A stretch of DNA of 6,176 bases, taken from NCBI GenBank assembly GCA_945869935.1, contig CAMBSA010000128.1:1-6176 (forward strand). The letters run 5' to 3'. Made by a program: the position numbers and the translations under genes. Below, in pieces: positions 1 through 6,176 of this stretch (position 1 is its first letter; each line of letters begins with the position of its first letter). The notes beneath the pieces were generated by a model that worked only from the letters and a program-made list of their open reading frames with translations, did not search any database and had not been told where the DNA came from. This stretch comes from Bordetella parapertussis. GTDB lineage: Bacteria > Pseudomonadota > Gammaproteobacteria > Burkholderiales > SG8-39.

Positions 1-948
1 CCCGCCATCCGGTGAAAAGACCGCCGAGGCCACCCAGGCATCGTGCGCCTTGAAGCTGCGCAATTCGCGCCAGTTGGCGGTGTCCCAGACCCGGACGGTG
101 GCATCGAAGCCCGCGGTAAGCGCCGTCTTCCCATCGGGCGAAAACGCAACAGAACTGGTCGCATCGGTGTGGCCGCGCAATTCGGCGACTGTGTTTCCAG
201 TAGCCACGTCATACACCCAGGCAATGTTCATGTTGCTCGTCCAGCTGGCAAGAAGCTGCCGGCCGTCGGGCGAAAACGCGAGCTTGCCCGCGCCCCGGGG
301 GCCAGGCTGCTGCGGATAGCTGACGTAGATGCGCCGGACTTCGCGGCCGCTTGCCGCGTCCCAGAGCGCAATCGTCTGGCGCGTGCGTCCGGACGAAACA
401 TTGCTGGTGGCGATCAGCTTGCCATCGGGCGAATACGCAAGCCCGCTGACAAAATCGTCATGAATATTGGATATCTTGCGCAGCTCGCGCCCGGTCTCCG
501 GGTCCCAGAGGCGCAGGCTGAAGTCCCCGGACACCGAGGCCACTTGTTTGCCGTCGGGCGACACAGCCACCCGGTTCACCCAGTCCTCGTGGCCGTTGAA
601 GGTTCTGATTTCACGCCCGGTCTCGAGGTCCCACAGCCGGACGGTACGATCCCAGGACGACGACACCACGCGCCTGCCGTCCGGAAACACCGCGAGCGAC
701 GTCACGTTGGCCGAATGGCCGAGCATCGAGCGGATTTCACGGCCGGATTGGGCGTCCCACAGGCGCAGCGTCGCGTCGCCGCCCGCGCTGACGACAAAAC
801 GTTCGTCGGGCGTGTACACGGCGCCGGTGATATTCGATCCGTGCCCGGACTGAACGTAGAGTTCAGCGCGGTCCTGCGCATGAGTGCTCGCCGTGAACGC
901 GGCGAGCGCGCACAGAGAGAGCCTGATCAGCGAGCGAAAAATTGCCAT
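1..948 (-). CDS. Exported WD40 repeat protein, N-terminal part (C-terminus beyond left edge)
   Basis: This frame is open from the start codon to the left edge, giving 316 residues with no stop. Residues 1-24 look like a Sec signal peptide: basic n-region (MAIFRSLIR), hydrophobic stretch, and a likely cut after T-H-A at residue 24. The protein is therefore probably periplasmic or outer-surface. From residue 35 there are WD40 blades of about 42 residues, each with GH near its start, a S/T-P-D-G turn and an L/V-W-D end: WD at 63-65, 105-107, 147-149, 195-197, VYD at 245-247 and VWD at 287-289, with a seventh blade starting at 301. Blade 4 is about 11 residues longer. WD40 propellers are protein-binding scaffolds; no catalytic domain is visible here. 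In bacteria such N-terminal propellers are sometimes followed by a caspase-like or other effector domain, but that part is outside the window. An in-frame ATG at 975 would add nine residues (MVRFLWDIR) before the signal; I prefer 948 because it gives a normal signal peptide. Neither start has a strong ribosome binding site. The gene is divergent from the transferase gene. Confidence 0.9.
   Translation of the reverse strand, partial: MAIFRSLIRLSLCALAAFTASTHAQDRAELYVQSGHGSNITGAVYTPDERFVVSAGGDATLRLWDAQSGREIRSMLGHSANVTSLAVFPDGRRVVSSSWDRTVRLWDLETGREIRTFNGHEDWVNRVAVSPDGKQVASVSGDFSLRLWDPETGRELRKISNIHDDFVSGLAYSPDGKLIATSNVSSGRTRQTIALWDAASGREVRRIYVSYPQQPGPRGAGKLAFSPDGRQLLASWTSNMNIAWVYDVATGNTVAELRGHTDATSSVAFSPDGKTALTAGFDATVRVWDTANWRELRSFKAHDAWVASAVFSPDGG
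5..819 (-). repeat. Coding tandem repeat of the WD40 blades, visible at DNA level
   Basis: Near-identical segments encoding the S-P-D-G turn of each blade recur at about positions 5, 131, 263, 422, 551, 677 and 803; on the plus strand they read close to CCRTCGGGCGAAAACGC. The spacings are 126, 132, 159, 129, 126 and 126 bases, all multiples of three and mostly 42-44 codons. This is the period of a WD40 blade. The 159-base interval marks the enlarged blade 4. This is repetition inside the gene and not a separate element. Confidence 0.75.
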
Positions 949-1105
949 CCGGATGTCCCAGAGGAAGCGAACCATTCGAAGCGGGCGTCGGGTTGCCGGT
1001 GCACCCTCCGTCCATTATGCTTGGCCAAGTTTAATCCCACAGCCGTATTCCTATGCTTTCGCCCGGCGCCGAGAAACAGTGCCGGGAATTCTCGCGGATT
1101 CCGCC
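949..1105. promoter_or_regulatory. Divergent intergenic region between the WD40 and transferase genes
   Basis: These 157 bases must hold the promoters of both divergent genes. The middle part, about 1011-1060, is more AT-rich than the flanks. On the minus strand CATAAT (1014-1019) matches five of six bases of a sigma-70 -10 box and would give the WD40 gene a leader of about 60 nt, but no good -35 hexamer lies 16-18 bases upstream of it. A perfect 10-bp palindrome, CTTGGCCAAG (1020-1029), sits next to it in the spacer, where an operator could act. On the plus strand TATGCT (1052-1057) is a weak -10 candidate for the transferase gene, again without a matching -35. The region is certainly intergenic and divergent; the individual elements are weak. 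Confidence 0.4.
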
Positions 1106-2713
1106 ATGCCCGATACGATCACACCCTCCCCGTCGTTCAAGTGGACGACCCCCTATCTCACGCAGCGCCGGCCCACCTTCGCCCGCAACGTGGTGTCCAC
1201 CTCGCAGCCGCTTGCCTCGCAGGCAGGGCTGCGCATGCTGCTTGCCGGCGGCAACGCGGTGGACGCGGCGATCGCCACCGCGATCACGCTCACCATCGTG
1301 GAGCCGATCTCCAACGGCATCGGCAGCGACCATTTTGCGATCATCTGGGACGGCAAGCAATTGCACGGCCTGAACGCCTCGGGCCGCTCGCCCGCCGCCT
1401 GGACACCCGAGTACTTCAAGAAACTCGGCGGCATGCAGGCGCGCGGCTGGAACGCGGTGACGGTGCCGGGCGCGGTCTCGGCCTGGGTGGAACTGTCGAA
1501 GAAATTCGGCAGGCTGCCGTTCGAAAAGCTGTTCGAACCCGCGATCGACTACGCGCGAAACGGCTTTCCGATCTCGCCCTTCGTCTCGCACCGCTGGGGC
1601 CTGCAGGTCGAAGAACTCAAGATCCAGCCGGGGTTTTCCGACTACTTCATGCCCGGCGGTCGCGGTCCGCAGCCCGCTGAAATCTTTGACATGGCAGATG
1701 CGGCGGTGACGCTGGAGAAGATCGCCGCGACCAAGGGCGAGGCCTTCTACCGCGGCGAATACGCCGAGAAGATGGAAGCCCATTCCAAGGCCTGCGGCGG
1801 TGCGATGACCCGCGGCGACCTTGCAGCGCACACGATCGATTGGGTCGATACGATGCGCCAGGACTACCGCGGCTACACCGTGCACGAGTTACCGCCCAAC
1901 GGACAGGGCATCGTCTGCCTGATTGCGCTCGGCATCCTGCAGAACTTCGATATGAAGGCCTATCCGCTTGACTCCGCCGACAGCGTGCACCTGCAGATCG
2001 AGGCCTCGAAGCTCGCCTTCGCCGATGCGTATCGCTATGTCGCGGATACGAACTTCATGCCGTTCAAGCCCGATGCGATGCTCGATCCCGCCTACCTCAA
2101 GTCACGCGCCAAACTCATCGACATGAAAAAGGCGCAGGACTTCGGCCACGGCGAACCGCCCAAGGGCGGCACCGTGTATCTCACCGCCGCGGATGCGGAC
2201 AGCATGATGGTGTCGATGATCCAGTCGAACTTCATGGGCTTCGGCTCGGGCGTGGTGGTGCCGGGCACCGGCATCAGCCTGCAGAACCGCGGCTCGGGTT
2301 TCAACCTCACCCCCGGCCATCCGAACGAAGTCGCGCCGAACAAGCGACCGTTCCAGACCATCATTCCGGCATTCGTCACGCGCGACGGCCAGCCGGTGAT
2401 GACGCTCGGCCTGATGGGCGGCAACATGCAGCCGCAGGGCCATGCGCAACTGATGGTGCGCATGGCCGATTACGGCCAGAGCCCGCAGGCCGCGATCGAT
2501 GGCCCGCGCTTCCGGATCGTCAAGGGCGTGGAGATCAACCTCGAGACGTTCCCCGCGGGTGTGGAGGAAGAACTCGCCAAGCGAGGCCACAACATCACCG
2601 AACTGCCCGAGGGCTATATGGACTTCGGTTGCAGCCAGATCATCTATCGCCTGCCCGACGGCTACGCCGCGTCCTCGGACTCGCGCCGGGACAGCCTGCC
2701 GGTGGGCTACTAA
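1106..2713 (+). CDS. Gamma-glutamyltransferase-family Ntn-hydrolase (COG0405 type)
   Basis: The protein has 535 residues. The family is made as a proenzyme that cuts itself before a Thr, which then becomes the N-terminal nucleophile of the small subunit. Here that residue is T356 (in GGTVYLTAAD), giving subunits of about 355 and 180 residues. Other family signatures are the early LASQAGLRMLLAGGNAVDAA segment, R94 in ASGRSP (the position that binds the glutamyl carboxylate in classical GGT), NFMGFGSG, QNRGSGF (393-399) and the oxyanion Gly pair G438-G439 in MGGNMQPQG. There is no signal peptide, so the enzyme is probably cytosolic, unlike periplasmic E. coli Ggt. Counting from the nucleophile, the E. 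coli D433 position is Gly398, and the Ser pair before the oxyanion loop is absent. It thus resembles YwrD- or acylase-like members, and the substrate (glutathione, another gamma-glutamyl compound or another amide) is uncertain. ATG 1106 is preferred because longer starts run into the divergent WD40 gene; GTG at 1079, after a weak GAGA, would add nine residues. The gene is monocistronic here. Confidence 0.92.
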   Translation: MPDTITPSPSFKWTTPYLTQRRPTFARNVVSTSQPLASQAGLRMLLAGGNAVDAAIATAITLTIVEPISNGIGSDHFAIIWDGKQLHGLNASGRSPAAWTPEYFKKLGGMQARGWNAVTVPGAVSAWVELSKKFGRLPFEKLFEPAIDYARNGFPISPFVSHRWGLQVEELKIQPGFSDYFMPGGRGPQPAEIFDMADAAVTLEKIAATKGEAFYRGEYAEKMEAHSKACGGAMTRGDLAAHTIDWVDTMRQDYRGYTVHELPPNGQGIVCLIALGILQNFDMKAYPLDSADSVHLQIEASKLAFADAYRYVADTNFMPFKPDAMLDPAYLKSRAKLIDMKKAQDFGHGEPPKGGTVYLTAADADSMMVSMIQSNFMGFGSGVVVPGTGISLQNRGSGFNLTPGHPNEVAPNKRPFQTIIPAFVTRDGQPVMTLGLMGGNMQPQGHAQLMVRMADYGQSPQAAIDGPRFRIVKGVEINLETFPAGVEEELAKRGHNITELPEGYMDFGCSQIIYRLPDGYAASSDSRRDSLPVGY

Positions 2714-2715
2714 AA

Positions 2716-2748
2716 AGAGTGCCTGACAGAATTGCTGTCAGGCGCTCT
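2716..2748. terminator. Strong hairpin at the end of the transferase gene, possible two-way terminator
   Basis: The arms 2716-2729 (AGAGTGCCTGACAG) and 2735-2748 (CTGTCAGGCGCTCT) form a 14-bp stem with a single T-G wobble and a 5-base loop (AATTG). The hairpin begins three bases after the transferase stop codon. On the plus strand no T-run follows. On the minus strand the stem runs directly into TTTTTA, the classic intrinsic-terminator layout, so it may mainly stop transcripts arriving from the convergent AAA gene, about 160 bases past that gene's stop. A role for both directions is plausible. Confidence 0.7.
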
Positions 2749-2761
2749 GATGCCGGGGAGC

Positions 2762-2810
2762 GCGAGGGCAGGAATTCCCTCGCATTCTCGGCCCTCAGGG
2801 TCGCTGACCC
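2762..2810. other. Two small inverted repeats in the convergent intergenic region
   Basis: GCGAGGG (2762-2768) pairs with CCCTCGC (2777-2783) around an 8-base loop. GGGTC (2798-2802) pairs with GACCC (2806-2810) around a 3-base loop. Neither is followed by a T-run on either strand. They could fold in the 3' untranslated RNA of either gene. I see no open reading frame of its own in 2714-2905. Confidence 0.4.
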
Positions 2811-2867
2811 GTAATTGCACACTTTCCTGTTTTCAGGCCCAGCAACGGCGTGTCAAAGCGGAATATT

Positions 2868-2905
2868 CGATTGCTAAATTTGGCAATCGCCTGAGCGTCG
2901 GTCGC

Positions 2906-2909
<4 letters not shown>
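2868..2909. other. Two adjacent hairpins at the 3' end of the AAA ATPase gene
   Basis: CTGAGCG (2891-2897) and CGCTCAG (2903-2909) form a 7-bp stem with a 5-base loop that includes the AAA gene's stop codon (2906-2908). One base away lies CGATTGCTAAA (2868-2878) followed directly by TTTGGCAATCG (2879-2889), an 11-bp-arm inverted repeat with one T-G pair and no spacer, AT-rich at its centre. No T-run follows on the minus strand, so these look more like RNA-stabilising 3' structures or a protein-binding site than an intrinsic terminator. Confidence 0.5.
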
Positions 2910-4387
<1,478 letters not shown>

Positions 4388-4490
4388 GCAGAGCGTCTTT
4401 GTTGTTTGGGAACCGGTTCGTCCGGTCCTCTCCCTGTGTGCAAAAGCCTAGCACGCGCGAACCGGGGATGCCTGCCGATCAGAACAGGTT

Positions 4491-6176
4491 TCAAGCGCCC
4501 TCTGCGCCGAGAATCGGCGGCAACGGCGAATCGAGAGCGGCGCAGATCGCACGTATGAGTTCGGCCTCGCCGGTGGATATCCGGTCATCCGACATCACCA
4601 CCGCGAGACATGACTTGATGAATGCGGGCTTGGCAAGCGGCGCGACCAGGTTCAGTTCCCGGAGCGCCGCCTCCACCGCGGGAAACTTGAGCTCCGCGGG
4701 TGCGCGCATCGACTGCCCGCGGATTCCCAGTGCGCCACAGGCACCGGCGAAGGCGTTCTCGCCCGACTTGCCCGCATGCGCCAGCAGGGACAGCACCAGC
4801 GCAGCCGGCACGGCTGCGGCCTGCGCGGACCGGTACTTCACCGGCGGAGCGCCCCGCGTCGCCGAACCAAAATGCCGCCTGCAGAGGGTGAGCATCACGA
4901 ATTCGAACAATGTCACCCGGCGGTCCGCCTCCACCAGCGACTGCATCTGCGCGAGAAGCGCCTCCCGCGAGGCGGGCGGCAGGTCGCGCAGCGTCGGGAC
5001 CGCGAGATCGAGCAGCGGCAGGCGAAACGCAGGCCCGAGTGGCCGGAACGCCTCCTCGAGGGCCAGCGCGCGATCCGCCATCGCCTGTCCGGAGGACGCT
5101 GCAATCAACGCCGCCTGGCGTCCGCGCACCTCGCCGCCGGACGCGATCAGCAACGCGTAGAGCGCCGCCTGCGCGCCCTCGACGGTCACGATCGCCTGGC
5201 GCACCGGTTCGGGCATGTCGAGCAACAGGCCGCGGGCGTAGTCCATATGCCGGTGCGTGGGCTTGCCGACGCTTTCCACCACGTCGCGCGCGCTGGTGCT
5301 GACGGATCGGTCCGAGGTGCGTCGCGCCTGATCCGGAACGCTTGCCATGCGCATCGCGCCCGCCTGCCCTCCGGCGAATGCACTTGCCGCCCCGCCCGAT
5401 TCACCCAGCCCGCCGATCTCACTGACTTCGCCAATGCCGTCCGAGGAAGGTTCCGTCACGGCGGCGGCCTTGTTCGCACGCGAGCGCAGAAACAGCAGTC
5501 CGCGCTCGCCCATCAACCGGCGAATGCGATCCTCCACCGGGGGATGCGTGTCGAACAGGCCGCCGCGCACCGGGTTGCCGAAATACATGTGGCTCAATTC
5601 CTCGGCATGCGGGTTCGCGATCACGCCCGAGCTGCTGCCGATGGTGTAGAGCGCGCCGGCAATGCCCTCGGGATTGCGGGTGAACTGCACCGAGGCGGCA
5701 TCGGCCAGGTATTCGCGCTCCCGCGACACCGCCGCCTTGATCATGCGGCCGAAAAACACACCTATCCAGCCGATGAGAAGGAGTGCGAGCCCGAGAAAAA
5801 ATATCCCGTTGATGCCGCTCTTGCGTTCGTCGCGGTTGAACGTCGTGTCGCGATCGGTGTTGTCCGAGCTCGCCCGCATCATCGAGCGCCCCACCGTGCT
5901 GATTACCATGATGCCGGAGACGACCGCGAGCAGGCGCACGTTCAGGCGCATATCGCCATTGAGGATGTGGCTGAACTCGTGCCCGATCACGCCCTGCAGT
6001 TCGTCGCGGCCAAGGCGCTCGAGCGTGCCGCGCGTCACTGTGACCGCGGCCTCGTTGGGCGAATAGCCGGCGGCGAACGCGTTGATGCCCTTTTCCTCGT
6101 CCATCACGAACACCAGCGGCATGGTGATCCCCGAGGCAATCGCCATCTCCTCGACCACGTTGAGCAGCCTGCGCTC
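4491..6176 (-). CDS. M48 (HtpX-like) membrane metallopeptidase with TerB-like C-terminal extension, N-terminus beyond right edge
   Basis: The frame stays open to the right edge and begins E-R-R-L-L-N-V-V-E-E-M-A-I-A-S-G, which is interior family sequence; the GTG at 6158 is therefore not the true start, and the usual N-terminal membrane helices are missing only because the window ends. Counting the 561 visible residues, the zinc site is H66-E-F-S-H70 (GHEFSHILNGD) with the third ligand E155 in REREYLAD. Hydrophobic segments at about 82-100 and 123-145 lie between them, as in HtpX, and HPP (211-213) closes the peptidase domain. HtpX-type enzymes cleave damaged membrane proteins with the active site on the cytosolic side. 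After residue 226 comes a Gly/Ala/Ser-rich linker to about 300, then a helical region to the end with two acidic TerB-like motifs: EADRRVTLFEF (about 416-426) and SDDRISTGEAEL (about 529-540). TerB homology is inferred from motif pattern only. The gene is first in the possible operon with the AAA gene. A LemA-family gene often neighbours such peptidases, but none lies in this window. Confidence 0.92.
   Translation of the reverse strand, partial: ERRLLNVVEEMAIASGITMPLVFVMDEEKGINAFAAGYSPNEAAVTVTRGTLERLGRDELQGVIGHEFSHILNGDMRLNVRLLAVVSGIMVISTVGRSMMRASSDNTDRDTTFNRDERKSGINGIFFLGLALLLIGWIGVFFGRMIKAAVSREREYLADAASVQFTRNPEGIAGALYTIGSSSGVIANPHAEELSHMYFGNPVRGGLFDTHPPVEDRIRRLMGERGLLFLRSRANKAAAVTEPSSDGIGEVSEIGGLGESGGAASAFAGGQAGAMRMASVPDQARRTSDRSVSTSARDVVESVGKPTHRHMDYARGLLLDMPEPVRQAIVTVEGAQAALYALLIASGGEVRGRQAALIAASSGQAMADRALALEEAFRPLGPAFRLPLLDLAVPTLRDLPPASREALLAQMQSLVEADRRVTLFEFVMLTLCRRHFGSATRGAPPVKYRSAQAAAVPAALVLSLLAHAGKSGENAFAGACGALGIRGQSMRAPAELKFPAVEAALRELNLVAPLAKPAFIKSCLAVVMSDDRISTGEAELIRAICAALDSPLPPILGAEGA

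Noticed and set aside
901..948. A lipoprotein signal (L-S-L-C at residues 10-13) in the WD40 protein
   Set aside because: The residue before Cys is Leu instead of Gly, Ala or Ser, and the Cys lies too early, inside the hydrophobic core. A normal signal peptidase I site at T-H-A fits better.
884..1105. A 74-residue N-terminal extension of the transferase starting at 884
   Set aside because: It overlaps the signal-peptide region of the divergent WD40 gene and the only promoter space, and its sequence shows no family similarity or signal peptide.
43..1680. A 545-codon open frame on the plus strand spanning the WD40 gene and the start of the transferase gene
   Set aside because: It is antisense to clear WD40 repeats and then overlaps the transferase in another frame. 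Its product is Arg/Ala/His-rich with no domain, typical of a shadow frame in GC-rich DNA.
1031..1885. A 284-codon minus-strand frame opposite the transferase
   Set aside because: It is antisense to conserved transferase motifs and its composition (Arg, His, Gly) has no recognisable domain.
6156..6158. GTG at 6158 as the start of the M48 peptidase
   Set aside because: The frame remains open upstream to the edge and encodes E-R-R-L-L-N, interior family sequence. A start here would omit the usual N-terminal membrane helices.

Overview
The window is GC-rich, densely coding DNA with codons biased toward G/C at the third position. The gene content (a soluble gamma-glutamyltransferase-family enzyme, a Ycf46-type AAA ATPase, an M48 metallopeptidase with a long C-terminal extension and a secreted WD40 protein) fits a beta- or gammaproteobacterial chromosome. 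That placement rests on composition and protein style, not on a marker gene. I see no RNA gene, insertion sequence, phage gene, CRISPR array or other sign of a mobile island.

Layout from left to right. (1) Positions 1-948, minus strand: the N-terminal part of an exported WD40 beta-propeller protein, which runs off the left edge. (2) Positions 949-1105: a divergent intergenic region with a 10-bp palindrome and a possible -10 element for the WD40 gene. (3) Positions 1106-2713, plus strand: a complete gamma-glutamyltransferase-family enzyme of 535 aa without a signal peptide. (4) Positions 2714-2905: a convergent intergenic region rich in inverted repeats, including a 14-bp stem directly after the transferase stop codon. 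(5) Positions 2906-4387, minus strand: a complete Ycf46-like AAA ATPase of 493 aa. (6) Positions 4388-4490: a 103-bp gap with no gene. (7) Positions 4491-6176, minus strand: an M48 (HtpX-like) membrane zinc metallopeptidase with a roughly 335-residue C-terminal extension that looks partly TerB-like. Its N-terminus lies beyond the right edge.

The M48 gene lies upstream of the AAA gene on the same strand and the two may be co-transcribed, which would pair a membrane protease with a cytosolic AAA ATPase. The transferase and the WD40 gene are separate units, divergent from each other, and nothing in the sequence ties them to the protease/ATPase pair.

No clearly new system is evident. The points most worth following up are the C-terminal extension of the M48 protease and its pairing with the AAA protein, the loss in the transferase of an Asp that binds the glutamyl amino group in classical GGT, and the cluster of inverted repeats between the convergent genes.
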